From Microtetraspora sp. NBRC 13810 (GTDB lineage Bacteria > Actinomycetota > Actinomycetes > Streptosporangiales > Streptosporangiaceae): a DNA stretch of 64,000 nucleotides. Positions 26,000-35,530 of the stretch are shown in pieces. The stretch spans positions 768,293 through 832,292 of the forward strand of contig NZ_BSRQ01000001.1 in assembly GCF_030268685.1 (NCBI RefSeq), in the 5' to 3' direction. Both the position numbers and the translations under genes were made by a program. Position 1 is the first letter of the stretch, and every line of letters begins with the position of its first letter. The notes under the pieces are model-generated. The model was not told the origin of the DNA. It searched no databases and saw only the letters and a list, made by a program, of their open reading frames with translations.

Positions 26000-27358
26000 T
26001 CAGCCGCAGGTGGTGCTCACCACGTCGGCGAGACGCGCGGCGATCTCCTTGGCCTGGGCCTCGGAGGCGGCCTCGACCATGACGCGGATCATGGGCTCGG
26101 TGCCGCTGGGCCGGATGAGCACCCGGCCCTCGTCGCCCAGCTCGGCCTCGGCGTCGGCGATGGCCGCCTTCAGCTCGGCCGACTGTGCGGCCTTGGCCTT
26201 GTCGACGCCCTTCACGTTCACCAGGATCTGCGGCAGGCGGGTCATCACCGACGCCACCTCGGCGAGGGTGCGGCCCTGCCTGGCCACCTCGGCCAGCAGG
26301 TGCAGCGACGTCAGCAGGCCGTCACCGGTGGTGGCGTGGTCGAGGAGCAGGACGTGCCCGGACTGCTCCCCGCCGAGGTTGTACCCCCCGGCCTTCATCG
26401 CCTCCAGGACGTAACGGTCGCCCACGGCCGTCTCGATCACCTTCACCCCGGCGTCACGCATGGCGATCTTGAAGCCGAGGTTGGACATGACCGTGGCGAC
26501 GACGGTGTCGTGCGCCAGCCGTCCCTCGGCGCGCATCGCCATCGCCAGGATGGCCATGATCTGGTCGCCGTCGACGACCTCGCCGGTGTGGGTGACCGCC
26601 ATGCACCGGTCGGCGTCGCCGTCGTAGGCCACGCCGAGATCGGCGCCACGCGAGACGACGACCTGCTGGAGGCGCTCGATGTGCGTCGTGCCGTACCCGG
26701 CGTTGATGTTCAGCCCGTCCGGGCGGGCGCCGATGGCCTCGACCGTGGCGCCGGCGCGCAGCAGCGCCTCGGGGGCCACCATGTGGGCGGCGCCCTGGGA
26801 GCAGTCGACCACGACGTTCAGCCCGTCGAGGCCGCGGGGCAGGGAGGTCAACAGGTGGGAGATATAGCGGTCGGCCTCGCCGTACGCCTCTCGGACGCGG
26901 CCGACGGCGGCTCCCACCGGGCGGTCCCACTTCTCACCGAGCCGCCGCTCGATCTCGTTCTCCACCGCGTCGGGCAGCTTGAAGCCGCCGCGGGCGAGGA
27001 ACTTGATGCCGTTGTCCGGCGCGGGATTGTGGGACGCGGACAGCATGACGCCGAAGTCGGCGCCAAGCGCGGACGTCAGATAGGCCACTGCGGGGGTGGG
27101 CAGCACGCCCAGCCGGAGCACGTCGACCCCGGACGACGCGAGGCCGGCGACCACGGCGGCCTCCAGGAATTCACCGGAGGCACGCGGGTCCCGGCCCACG
27201 ACGGCCACCGGGCGGTCACGCCGCCCAGTGGCCTCGGACGCGCTCGCATCGCCGAGGACGTGCGCCGCCGCGACGGACAGGTCCAGGGCGAGCTCGGCCG
27301 TGAGGTCGCGGCCCGCGACCCCACGTACCCCGTCGGTGCCGAAAAGACGGCTCGTCAA
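26000..27358 (-). CDS. glmM: Phosphoglucosamine mutase GlmM
   Basis: Interconverts glucosamine-6-P and glucosamine-1-P for UDP-GlcNAc; 452 aa. Active-site Ser109 in SASHNP, metal loop DGDADR (246-251), sugar-binding GGEQSGH and phosphate-binding [11 protein letters not shown] are intact. It starts with TTG at 27358 ([13 protein letters not shown]), overlapping the rpsI stop as TTGA; the family N-terminus fits this start. Coupled downstream of the ribosomal genes rplM-rpsI. In many relatives glmS follows; it is not in this window. Confidence 0.96.
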   Translation of the reverse strand: MTSRLFGTDGVRGVAGRDLTAELALDLSVAAAHVLGDASASEATGRRDRPVAVVGRDPRASGEFLEAAVVAGLASSGVDVLRLGVLPTPAVAYLTSALGADFGVMLSASHNPAPDNGIKFLARGGFKLPDAVENEIERRLGEKWDRPVGAAVGRVREAYGEADRYISHLLTSLPRGLDGLNVVVDCSQGAAHMVAPEALLRAGATVEAIGARPDGLNINAGYGTTHIERLQQVVVSRGADLGVAYDGDADRCMAVTHTGEVVDGDQIMAILAMAMRAEGRLAHDTVVATVMSNLGFKIAMRDAGVKVIETAVGDRYVLEAMKAGGYNLGGEQSGHVLLLDHATTGDGLLTSLHLLAEVARQGRTLAEVASVMTRLPQILVNVKGVDKAKAAQSAELKAAIADAEAELGDEGRVLIRPSGTEPMIRVMVEAASEAQAKEIAARLADVVSTTCG

Positions 27359-27876
27359 CGCTTGCTGTACTGCGGAGCCTTACGGGCCTTCTTGAGGCCG
27401 TACTTCTTCCGCTCCTTGGCCCTCGCGTCGCGGGTCAGGAAGCCCGCCTTCTTCAGCGGCGGGCGGTTGGTCTCGACGTCGAGCACGGCGAGCGCACGGG
27501 CGAGGCCCATCCGCAGCGCACCGGCCTGGCCGGTCACGCCGCCGCCGTCGATGCGGGCGATGACGTCGAACTGCTCCTCGGCGCCGAGCGTCACGAAGGG
27601 CTCGTTGACGATCTGCTGGTGCACCTTGTTCGGGAAGTAGGTGTCCAGCGACCGACCGTTGATCGTCCACTTGCCGGTGCCCGGAACGATGCGGACCCGG
27701 GCGATGGCCTCCTTGCGGCGGCCGGTGCCGTACGAGTTGCCCGTCGTGATGGGCTTGCGGACGGCGGCCTCACTGCTGCCAGCGGACTCGGTGGTGTACT
27801 CGGACGGGAACTCCTCGCTGGAGAATTCCTCCAGCTCGCCCTCGATGGGCGTCTCGACACCGGTGGGCTCGGCCAC
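27355..27876 (-). CDS. rpsI: 30S ribosomal protein S9
   Basis: 173 aa. The conserved S9 core ([21 protein letters not shown] to the end APQYSKR, whose basic tail reaches the P-site tRNA) is preceded by a ~45-residue acidic Ser/Glu extension, common in actinobacteria. Second gene of the rplM-rpsI-glmM operon, 51 bp after rplM. Confidence 0.98.
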   Translation of the reverse strand: MAEPTGVETPIEGELEEFSSEEFPSEYTTESAGSSEAAVRKPITTGNSYGTGRRKEAIARVRIVPGTGKWTINGRSLDTYFPNKVHQQIVNEPFVTLGAEEQFDVIARIDGGGVTGQAGALRMGLARALAVLDVETNRPPLKKAGFLTRDARAKERKKYGLKKARKAPQYSKR

Positions 27877-27927
27877 GGTTCTCCTCTTACTTTCGGTTAC
27901 TCGGACGTCAGCCGTCGGCCAACGGTG

Positions 27928-28371
27928 CTACTGGGCGATCTGGGTGATCTCGAACGGAACCGGCTGCTGGGCCTTGTGCGGGTGCTCGGCACCGGCGTAG
28001 ACCTTCAGCTTCTTGGCCATCTTCCGGCCGAGGGCGTTCTTCGGGAGCATGCCCTTGACGGCCTTCTCCACGGCGCGGTCGGGCCGCTTCTCCATGAGCT
28101 CGCTGTAGGGCACGGCGCGCAGACCGCCCGGGTAGCCCGAGTGGCGGTATGCCTTCTTCTGCTCAAGCTTGTTGCCGGTCAGCGCGACCTTGTCGGCGTT
28201 GACGACGATGACGAAGTCACCGGTGTCGACATGCGGGGCGAAGGTCGGCTTGTGCTTACCGCGGAGCAGCGTCGCGACGTGGCTGGCCAGCCGGCCCAGG
28301 ACGACATCGGTCGCGTCGATGACGTACCACTGACGCTGGACGTCGGCGGGCTTCGGTGAGTACGTGCGCAC
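27928..28371 (-). CDS. rplM: 50S ribosomal protein L13
   Basis: 147 aa. Start GTG 28371 ([12 protein letters not shown]); upstream codons in frame are leader. Core motifs [32 protein letters not shown] and [10 protein letters not shown] are standard L13. It heads the operon, with a promoter about 170 bp upstream. Confidence 0.98.
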   Translation of the reverse strand: MRTYSPKPADVQRQWYVIDATDVVLGRLASHVATLLRGKHKPTFAPHVDTGDFVIVVNADKVALTGNKLEQKKAYRHSGYPGGLRAVPYSELMEKRPDRAVEKAVKGMLPKNALGRKMAKKLKVYAGAEHPHKAQQPVPFEITQIAQ

Positions 28372-28741
28372 GGTCGTAAGCCTTCTTTGCTCGCGTCTTC
28401 GGCGCTGTCGGATGTGACAGCTCTGGTCGGAGGGTGCGGGCACACGACGGCCCGGACCTTCCGTCTCCGCACTACGGGAGATGACGCCGGACGCGCCGCG
28501 CTTCGGTCACGCAAGGACCGACTCGCACACAACGAACTAGCAGACTACCGGCCGTGACGCTCATGGGTCAAAGCGACGCGGAGGAAACCCGGCGATCCGT
28601 ACAGCAGTCTACCGGGGCCGGTACGGCGGGCGAGACCGCGCAAAATCCCGGATTTCTCGATGGGAGTGGACAAACGGTTGCATCTCGTTCCCGCTAACCT
28701 CTTCTTCCCCAAGACCTAACATCTCTATCGTTGACTGCGGT
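28372..28741. other. Divergent rplM / CAP-protein intergenic region with rplM leader
   Basis: No gene. The rplM side has a ~165-nt 5' leader containing a small hairpin GCTGTC / GACAGC (28404-28421), which could act in autoregulation by L13; this is only suggestive. The plus-strand side must hold the promoter of the CAP-domain gene, which I could not define. Confidence 0.4.
28542..28571 (-). promoter_or_regulatory. rplM-rpsI-glmM promoter
   Basis: Minus strand -35 TTGACC (28571-28566), 18-bp spacer, -10 TAGTCT (28547-28542). The -10 hexamer is identical to that of the rpsL promoter at 58764-58769. Confidence 0.75.
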
Positions 28742-29518
28742 ATGTGGCAGACCCCTCACCCCCGGCACACCCAGCGGCCCAGCCGACGCCGGAACCACGT
28801 GGGCGTCTTCGCCTGCCTTCTTATCTCCGCGCTGATCAGCGGCATCGTGATCGGACGCGTCTCGGCCGGCTCCGAAGCGCCGGAACAGGTCTTCCTGAAC
28901 AACGCCGCCCCCGGCACCCCCACGCCGAGCGCGCAGGCCGAGGTCCGCGCCGAGAAGACCCGCGCCCCGCTCGGCGAGGTCGTCCGCCCCACGGCCGTCC
29001 CCCGCCGCAGTCAGCGCGCGCGCCCGACCGTCAGCGTCTCCAAGACCCCGCGCAACAGCATCGACGGCTCCTACGGGACCGACGGCGGCGGCACCGTCAT
29101 CGGCCCCGACCTCGGTGACGACGAAGCCGACGGCCGGCTGAGCCCGGTGGAGTCCGAGGTCGTCAAGCTCACCAACGCCGCCAGGCGCAAGGCGGGCTGC
29201 CGGCCGCTGCGCGTCGACTCCCGGCTCGTCCGCTCGGCCAAGGGCCACTCGGCCGACATGGCGGCGTTCGACTATTTCTCGCACAACTCCAAGGACGGCA
29301 GCTCCCCGTGGAAGCGGATGGAGCGGGCCGGTTACCGCAGCGGCGGCGCCGAGAACATCGGCCGCGGCTACTCCAGCGCCTCCCAGGCCGTACGCGGCTG
29401 GATGGGCAGCCCGAGCCACCGGAACAACATCGTGAACTGCGACCTCGTCGCCATCGGCGTAGGGGTCTCGGACGGGGCGGGCGGCCCGTGGTGGACGCAG
29501 GATTTCGGGTATTCGTGA
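28742..29518 (+). CDS. Secreted or membrane-anchored CAP (SCP-like) domain protein
   Basis: 258 aa. A basic N-terminus and one hydrophobic helix (about 20-42) anchor or export the chain. A ~95-residue Pro/Thr/Arg-rich linker follows. The C-terminal CAP domain (about 137-257) has LTNAARRKAGCRPL, KGHSADM, YFSHNS, ENIGRGY and SPSHRNNIV, with the two His and Glu of the CAP cavity in place and a Cys pair. Bacterial CAP proteins are extracellular with poorly defined functions; no substrate is inferred. First of three plus-strand envelope genes. Confidence 0.88.
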   Translation: MWQTPHPRHTQRPSRRRNHVGVFACLLISALISGIVIGRVSAGSEAPEQVFLNNAAPGTPTPSAQAEVRAEKTRAPLGEVVRPTAVPRRSQRARPTVSVSKTPRNSIDGSYGTDGGGTVIGPDLGDDEADGRLSPVESEVVKLTNAARRKAGCRPLRVDSRLVRSAKGHSADMAAFDYFSHNSKDGSSPWKRMERAGYRSGGAENIGRGYSSASQAVRGWMGSPSHRNNIVNCDLVAIGVGVSDGAGGPWWTQDFGYS

Positions 29519-29554
29519 CCGGTTCAGCTCTGTTGGACGGTTAATCTCGACCGC

Positions 29555-31789
29555 ATGGGCTTTCCCGGGGAACCGCCGCGCCGCCAGCCGTACGCCGGAC
29601 CCGACTCGTCCCCTCCTGGGGAGAGCTGGTTCGACTCCACGCACGACCGACCCTCCGAGCCGTCCCGCCCGGACCGGCCCGGGCCTTCCGGTCCCGGCTC
29701 CTCGGGCCCCGGCTCCTCGGGTCCCGGCTCTTCCGTGCCCGGCTTCCCCGGGTCCGGCTCCGGGAGCACGTACGACGGCGGCCTCAGCCAGACCTACGGC
29801 CGCCCGCGCCCCGACGCCGGCGGTCCCCCGTCCCCCGGCCTGCCGCCGTCCGGCCCCCAGGGCCAACCGCTCCCCGGCGGCGACCCGTTCGGCCAGCCCC
29901 GCAGCGGCACCGACCCCTTCGGCCAGCCGCGCAGCGGCACCGACCCGTTCGGCCAGCCCCAGACCGGAGCCGACCCGTACGCCCGGCCCCGCTCGGGCAC
30001 CGACCCGTACGGCCAGCCCCGTGGCACCGACCCCTTCGGTCAGCCCCGTGGCGGCACCGACCCCTTCGGCCAGCCCGCCACCGGCGCCGACTCGTCGGGA
30101 CAGGCGCAACCCGGTACCGACCCGTACGGGCAGGCGCAGACCGGCACATACAGCCGGCCCGACGCCTTCGGCCAGGCACAGACCGGCACATACAGCCGAC
30201 CCGACGCCTTCGGCCAGGGGACGCCCACGCCGGGCCGCCCCTCCGACCCCTTCGGCCAGCCCTCCCCCGGCCAACCGTCCTCCGGTCAGCCGTCCTCCTT
30301 CGGCCAGGGGCCTGCCGATCCCTTCGGCGGGCCGTCCCAGGATCCTTTCGGGCAGCCGTCTCCGGGCGCCGGGCAGCCGTACGGCTCGCCGCCCGCCGAA
30401 GACCCGGCCGCCAACTTCGCCGCCACCGGCCCCTTCGCCCGCATCACCGGCACCACCCCCGCGCCCGAGGGCACGGGACCGTCCACCCGCGCCCCGGAGG
30501 GCACCGGCTCCTTCGGACGGGTCACGGGCTCAGAGGGCACCGGCTCCTTCGGCCGCCCCACCGGCCCGGAGAACGGCGCGCCCTTCGGCGGAGGAGGACC
30601 TGACGGCACCGGCTCCTTCGGCGCGGGGACGGACAAGACGAGCTCCTTCGGCGCGGGGCCGGGAAGCACCGGCTCCTTCGGCGCGGGGCCGGACGGCACC
30701 GGTTCGTTCGGCGCGGGGGCGGAGAAGACGAGTTCCTTCGGCGCGGGGGCGGATGGCACCGGGTCCTTCGGTTCGGGGGCGGACAAGACCGGTGGCTTCG
30801 GCGCGGGGCCGGACGACGGGCCCTTCGGCCGGGGCGGTGGCCCGCAGGCCGCGCAGTCTCCCGAGGGCGCGGGGCCGTCCGGGCGCAGGGCGGCGAAGCA
30901 GGCGGGGGGCACGGGGCCCTTCGCGCGGATCGACGACGACCGGGAGGAGTCCGAGGGCGGGGAGCTGGGTTTCGGTCTGCCCGAGGGCAAGCGCCGCGAC
31001 GGCAAGAAGTCGGAGGTGCCCCAGGAACGGCGTAGCCGGGACATGTGGAGCCCCTACGACGAGGGACCGCGGTCGTACCGGCCGATCTACTACGCCGTCG
31101 CCGCGCTGCTCCTGCTGGCCGCCGGCGGGTACGGGCTCACCGTGATGGCGTCGTGGGATTCGGACACCACCGCCACGACGGAGCCCGCGCCGTCGGTGGG
31201 CGCCCCGGTCGCACCCGCCGCGCCGGGCGGCAAGGAGGGTTTCGCCGCCTCGCGCAAGACGGACAAGTACCCGCTGACGCTCAACGAGCTGTTCGCCCGC
31301 AAGAAGATCACCACCAAGGACGGCAGTTACGAGATGACGGTCCGGCGCAGCGACAAGTCCTGCAAGAACGGCGCCACCGGCGACAAGCTCACCAAGGCGC
31401 TGTCGTCGGCCAAGTGCACCCAGATGCTGCGGGCGAGCTTCCGCGACAAGTCCGGAAAAATCATCGGAACGGTGGGCGTGGCCAACCTGTCGAACGGCAG
31501 CGGCGCCACCAAGGTCGTCGAAGCCGCGGCCGGGGGCAAGCTGGAGGACTACGTCAAGCCGCTCCCCGGCAAGGACGACGTCACCAAGGCCCTCGGCAGC
31601 GGCCAGGCGAACGCCGGAGCCTGGCGGTTCGGCCACTACGCGGTGCTGCTGTGGTTCCAGTACAAGGACGGCCACGCGCCCAGCAAGGCGGAACAGAAGA
31701 AGCTCACCCAGGCCGCGGTGAGCATCACGGATGTCACCGTCTACCCGGCGCTGGAGTCCCGCGCGCTCACCGGACGCCGTCCCGGCTGA
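29555..31789 (+). CDS. Pro/Gly-rich single-pass membrane protein with conserved C-terminal domain (744 aa)
   Basis: About 510 N-terminal residues are low complexity: first Pro/Ser/Gln with many DPFGQP units, then tandem TGSFGAG units with Asp/Lys variation. Basic residues (RRSRD) precede a single membrane helix at about 509-532 (YYAVAALLLLAAGGYGLTV), so the repeat region is probably cytoplasmic and the last ~210 residues outside. That outer domain (YPLTLNELF, SCKNGATG, AKCTQMLRASF, TVGVANL, WRFGHYAVLLWFQYKDGHAPS) has two Cys and is homologous to the end of the next protein. Function unknown. Confidence 0.82.
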   Translation: MGFPGEPPRRQPYAGPDSSPPGESWFDSTHDRPSEPSRPDRPGPSGPGSSGPGSSGPGSSVPGFPGSGSGSTYDGGLSQTYGRPRPDAGGPPSPGLPPSGPQGQPLPGGDPFGQPRSGTDPFGQPRSGTDPFGQPQTGADPYARPRSGTDPYGQPRGTDPFGQPRGGTDPFGQPATGADSSGQAQPGTDPYGQAQTGTYSRPDAFGQAQTGTYSRPDAFGQGTPTPGRPSDPFGQPSPGQPSSGQPSSFGQGPADPFGGPSQDPFGQPSPGAGQPYGSPPAEDPAANFAATGPFARITGTTPAPEGTGPSTRAPEGTGSFGRVTGSEGTGSFGRPTGPENGAPFGGGGPDGTGSFGAGTDKTSSFGAGPGSTGSFGAGPDGTGSFGAGAEKTSSFGAGADGTGSFGSGADKTGGFGAGPDDGPFGRGGGPQAAQSPEGAGPSGRRAAKQAGGTGPFARIDDDREESEGGELGFGLPEGKRRDGKKSEVPQERRSRDMWSPYDEGPRSYRPIYYAVAALLLLAAGGYGLTVMASWDSDTTATTEPAPSVGAPVAPAAPGGKEGFAASRKTDKYPLTLNELFARKKITTKDGSYEMTVRRSDKSCKNGATGDKLTKALSSAKCTQMLRASFRDKSGKIIGTVGVANLSNGSGATKVVEAAAGGKLEDYVKPLPGKDDVTKALGSGQANAGAWRFGHYAVLLWFQYKDGHAPSKAEQKKLTQAAVSITDVTVYPALESRALTGRRPG

Positions 31790-31888
31790 GCCAGCAAAGG
31801 CCCCATTCAGCCCACAAGAGCAACGAAAAGGGCAACGGATCCGGTCATACCGGCTTGATGATCTCCGATGCTCGATACTCTTCCGCAT

Positions 31889-34800
31889 ATGCGTGGCCAG
31901 GATTCCCGGTCGTCCGAGCACGAACCTGACATCAACGGCTCGGCCGCACCGGCGACACCCCCGCCGAGCTTCGGCCAGCCGACGTCTCCCCCGCTCCGGA
32001 CCGGTGCACAGACGTACCCACCACCGCACTCCCCCACCACGGGCGATGCGGCGGCCCACCGACCCGGCCCGGAGCCGGACGTCGACCAGGCACCCTGGGG
32101 CGCGTCCGCCCAACCCTGGGAGGTCCCCAGCGACGCCGCCCCCTACGACTGGTACGCCACCCCACCCCCAAACCTCGGCCCCCCATCCCCCAACGGCCTC
32201 GGCCCGGAGAACGGTGCCGCCCTCGGCCCGGGGAATGGCGGCGCTCTCGGTCCAGGGAATGGCGCCGGGAGCGGTCTCGGCCCCGGCGGCCCCAGCGCGG
32301 GTCCCGGCCTCGGTACAGGTCCGGGCCCCAGCTTCGGTACCGGCCTCGGACCCAACGCGGGTCCCGGTCACGGCCCCGGTACGAGCCCCGGCCGTGATTT
32401 CGGTCCCAGCGCTGGCGGCGGCCTCGGTCCCGGAACGGGTCCCGGCGGTGGCCCCGGTCCCGTCACGAACCCTGGCGGTGGCCCCGGTGCTGTAAGCGGT
32501 GACTTCGGGCCCGGTTATGGTCCCGCGACGGGTCCCAACCCTGGCCCCGGCTTCGGCACGGGCGCGGGTCCCGGCCCTGCTTTCGGTCCTGGGACGGGCC
32601 CTGGTGGTGGCCTTGGTCCCGGTACAGGTCCTGGTGGTGGCCTTGGCCCCGGCTATGCCTCTGCGACAGGTCCCAACTCCAACCCCGGCACCGGTCCCGG
32701 CCCTGGTTTCGGTCCCGGTCAAGGCCCCGGTACGGCCGCCGCTCTCGGCCCTGGCGGGGTCGGCCCTGGTGGGGTCGGCTCTGGCGGGGGTGGTGCTTCA
32801 GGCTCTGGTTTTGGTGCGGATGGCGATGGTCCGGCGGTGCCCTGGACGCCTTCCGGTGTGCCGCTGCCCGGTGCGCTTCTGCCCGGCGGTCCCATCCCCG
32901 GCGCCCAGGGGCCCGGCGGAGCCGTACCCGGGGGTCCGCAGCCGTGGGTCCCGCCCGGGGCGCTCCCGCCGTCCCACAGGCAGCCCGAGCCGCCGTTCCC
33001 GAACCTGCCGCGTCCTGGGTCGCTGAACCCCGCCGACTGGCAGCCCCCGCCCGCCTACACCGCGGCGGCGGCCGGCATGCCGGTCCCCACCGCCTCCGAC
33101 ACCTCCGGCCAGGCCACCTGGCCCGCCGCCACCGGCGAACCGGTCGAAACACCGACCTGGCCCCCCGGCTCCCCCCGCCCCGCCACCCCCGGCTGGACCC
33201 CGAACGCGTCTGAACGCCAGGACACCCCGGGCTGGACCCCCACCTCTCCGGAGCCCAAGGACACTCCCGGCTGGACCCCCGGCGCCACCGACCCCAAAGA
33301 GACCCCTGGCGCATCGGGCGTGCAGGAGATCCCCGGTTGGACGCCCAACGCCTCGGAGCCGAAGGACACCCCCGGCTGGACGCCCGGCGCGTCGGGGCCG
33401 GGGGACGCCGGTCCGCGGGACGCGGTGGCGGACGCGGCGTGGTGGAGTGAGCCGCAGGACACGGCCTCCTGGAACCAGCCCAAGGACGCCTCCGCGGACC
33501 GGCCCTCGCCCGACGTCCTGGACGGCCCCGGCGGTGAGATCGCCGACGCCGGCCTGACCCGGCCGGTGCGGCAGCGCGACGTGGAAGACGTACCCGTATG
33601 GCCGCCCTCCGGTACGGACCCCGGCCACCAGCCGACCGGTCCCACCCCCTCCGACGGCACCCTCCCCCTGGCCCCCGGCGACGCCACCGTCCCCGTACGC
33701 CATGGCGCGGACTCCCCACGCGCCACCAGCTCGCCGGGCTCCTCGGGCTCCGGCTCCACTGGTTCGACCGACTCCACGGGCTCCGGCTCCACGGGCTCCA
33801 CGGGCTCCACAGTCCCCGGAGGCGGCACGTCCGCTCTCGCCCTGCCACCGGGTCCCTCCGCCCTCGACGCTCCCGGCGGCCCCGCCACCCCGCAGGCCCC
33901 CGGAACGACGCCGGGCGCACATGCACCCTCCACGAGCGAAGCCCCCCTCAACGGCACCGGCCCCCACACCCCGGGAACCCCCCAGACCGGACCCGGCCCC
34001 GACGGCACGAACGCAACCCAAGGCACAAGCGGAACCCAGGGCACAAACGCCCCTCAGGGCGCAAGCGGCCCCCATCCCGTAACCGGAACCCAGGCCGTGA
34101 ACGGGACTCAGCCCGTAAACGGAACCCAGGCCGTGACAGGGCCCCAGGGCGTGAACGGTACCCAGGCCATGAACGGGACCCACCTCGAACCCGGCCTCCA
34201 AGCCGCAAGCACAACTCAGCCCGAAGGCACCCTTCAACCCGAAACCGCAGCCGAAACCACGTCCCCAGCCGGAATCCCTCCCCACCCCGGAACGGCGGCC
34301 CCCGCCGGAACCGGCCCCCAAGGCGGCAACGGACCGCAGCCCGGGGAAGCCCCCGGGTCCCCGGAGGGCGGGGAAACCAACGAAGACACGACAACCCTCG
34401 TCAAGGGTCAGGCACAGGGGCAGGGCCAAGGTGGGGTGACGTTCCCGGGGGGTCCGGCGGAGTGGCCGACGCCGCCGCATGGGATGCCTCCCGGCGGGCC
34501 GCCGCCGCTGTCGTCGGAGCCGCGCGGGCCGTTCACGCCGCCGCCGGGTCCGGCGGAGCCGGGCTTTCCGCCGGGGACGGACTTCGGCGGCCCGCAGCGG
34601 GAGCGCGGCAGCCGCAGGAAGGCCGTGCTGATCGGGGTCGGCGCGCTGGCGCTGCTGGCGGTGGTCGGCAGCGGCGGCTACTTCGGCTACCAGGCGATCT
34701 CGGCGCCCGAGCCGGTCAGCGCGGCACCGGTGCCGACGCCGCCGCCGGGTGACCCCGGGCCCGCCGACTCGCGGGTCACGTCCATCCTGAACACCGAGTC

Positions 34801-35308
34801 CACCGATCCGAAGGCGCTCACGCTGGCGGAGGCGTTCCCGGACCGGCAGATCGAGGTGTCCGGGGCGACGTTCACCCGGGTCAAGACGGCCATGACGATG
34901 GAATGCGACACGGCGGCGACGGGCGCGTTCGCGACGGCGTTGCGCGACAACAAGTGCAGCCGGGTCCTGCGCGCGACGTACGTGGACGCCAAGAAGCGTT
35001 ACGCGATCACCACCGGCATCGCCGTACTGCCGTCCCTGGACGACGCCCTGCACGCGGACAAGGCGAAGAACCTCATGGGGAACGTGTGGTTCCGCCCGCT
35101 CCCCGGTTCGGCGGCGTCGGGGGCGGACCGGGTGCACATCGCCGGCGGGTACGCCTCCGGCCTGGTCTGGGGACGCTACATCGTCTTCAGCTATGCCACG
35201 AACGCCGACGGCCACACCCCTACCCCCAAGGAGACCGGCCTCGGCAAGGTGAGCGGCGGCTTCAGGGACACCACCGCCCTGGTCCTGGAACGCCGCATCA
35301 CCGGCTGA
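31889..35308 (+). CDS. Giant Gly/Pro-rich single-pass membrane protein, paralogue of the preceding (1139 aa)
   Basis: The ~910-residue N-terminal region is low complexity with several distinct tracts: GPGxGPG repeats, then about six copies of DTPGWTPxxxEPK, then Ser/Thr/Gly runs, then NGTQxV repeats. A basic stretch (RERGSRRK) precedes one helix (VLIGVGALALLAVVGSGGYF), so topology is N-in. The outer C-terminal domain (ALTLAEAF, MECDTAATGAF, NKCSRVLRATYVD, YASGLVWGRYIVFSYATNADGHTPT) aligns with that of the upstream gene, including both Cys. ATG 31889 is preferred because GATACT lies just upstream; ATG 31868 would add 7 residues. Function unknown. Confidence 0.8.
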   Translation: MRGQDSRSSEHEPDINGSAAPATPPPSFGQPTSPPLRTGAQTYPPPHSPTTGDAAAHRPGPEPDVDQAPWGASAQPWEVPSDAAPYDWYATPPPNLGPPSPNGLGPENGAALGPGNGGALGPGNGAGSGLGPGGPSAGPGLGTGPGPSFGTGLGPNAGPGHGPGTSPGRDFGPSAGGGLGPGTGPGGGPGPVTNPGGGPGAVSGDFGPGYGPATGPNPGPGFGTGAGPGPAFGPGTGPGGGLGPGTGPGGGLGPGYASATGPNSNPGTGPGPGFGPGQGPGTAAALGPGGVGPGGVGSGGGGASGSGFGADGDGPAVPWTPSGVPLPGALLPGGPIPGAQGPGGAVPGGPQPWVPPGALPPSHRQPEPPFPNLPRPGSLNPADWQPPPAYTAAAAGMPVPTASDTSGQATWPAATGEPVETPTWPPGSPRPATPGWTPNASERQDTPGWTPTSPEPKDTPGWTPGATDPKETPGASGVQEIPGWTPNASEPKDTPGWTPGASGPGDAGPRDAVADAAWWSEPQDTASWNQPKDASADRPSPDVLDGPGGEIADAGLTRPVRQRDVEDVPVWPPSGTDPGHQPTGPTPSDGTLPLAPGDATVPVRHGADSPRATSSPGSSGSGSTGSTDSTGSGSTGSTGSTVPGGGTSALALPPGPSALDAPGGPATPQAPGTTPGAHAPSTSEAPLNGTGPHTPGTPQTGPGPDGTNATQGTSGTQGTNAPQGASGPHPVTGTQAVNGTQPVNGTQAVTGPQGVNGTQAMNGTHLEPGLQAASTTQPEGTLQPETAAETTSPAGIPPHPGTAAPAGTGPQGGNGPQPGEAPGSPEGGETNEDTTTLVKGQAQGQGQGGVTFPGGPAEWPTPPHGMPPGGPPPLSSEPRGPFTPPPGPAEPGFPPGTDFGGPQRERGSRRKAVLIGVGALALLAVVGSGGYFGYQAISAPEPVSAAPVPTPPPGDPGPADSRVTSILNTESTDPKALTLAEAFPDRQIEVSGATFTRVKTAMTMECDTAATGAFATALRDNKCSRVLRATYVDAKKRYAITTGIAVLPSLDDALHADKAKNLMGNVWFRPLPGSAASGADRVHIAGGYASGLVWGRYIVFSYATNADGHTPTPKETGLGKVSGGFRDTTALVLERRITG

Positions 35309-35321
35309 CCCCGCCAACCCC

Positions 35322-35357
35322 GACGCCCGCGCCCTCCTCCCCGAAGGCGCGGGCGTC
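35322..35357 (+). terminator. Terminator of the large membrane protein gene
   Basis: Perfect 12-bp stem GACGCCCGCGCC / GGCGCGGGCGTC with a 12-nt loop, 13 bp after the stop. Confidence 0.8.
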
Positions 35358-35446
35358 CCGCGTCCCACCCCCGGAAGAAAACCCGGACCGTCCGGCCCCT
35401 CGCCGAAGGCCCAGCGGCGGCAGGCACCTCGCACGGACCCGGCCAC

Positions 35447-35530
35447 TGAAGGCTTCAGAGCCGGTGAAGGCTCAGAGGTGGTAAGGCTCAGAGCCGGTGA
35501 AGGCTTAAGGGTCGGTGGCTCAGAGGTGGA
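35447..35530. repeat. Degenerate tandem repeat between convergent genes
   Basis: Imperfect copies of CAGAGCCGGTGAAGGCT-like and CAGAGGTGG units in the gap between the giant membrane protein gene and truA, reaching the truA stop. No coding sense or obvious regulatory motif. Confidence 0.55.

Noticed and set aside
29784..35446. Several long minus-strand frames (up to 882 codons) opposite the Pro/Gly-rich genes
   Set aside because: High GC removes stop codons; these have the composition of a reverse complement, no signal, membrane or domain features. The plus strand has the conserved Cys-containing end domains and membrane helices.
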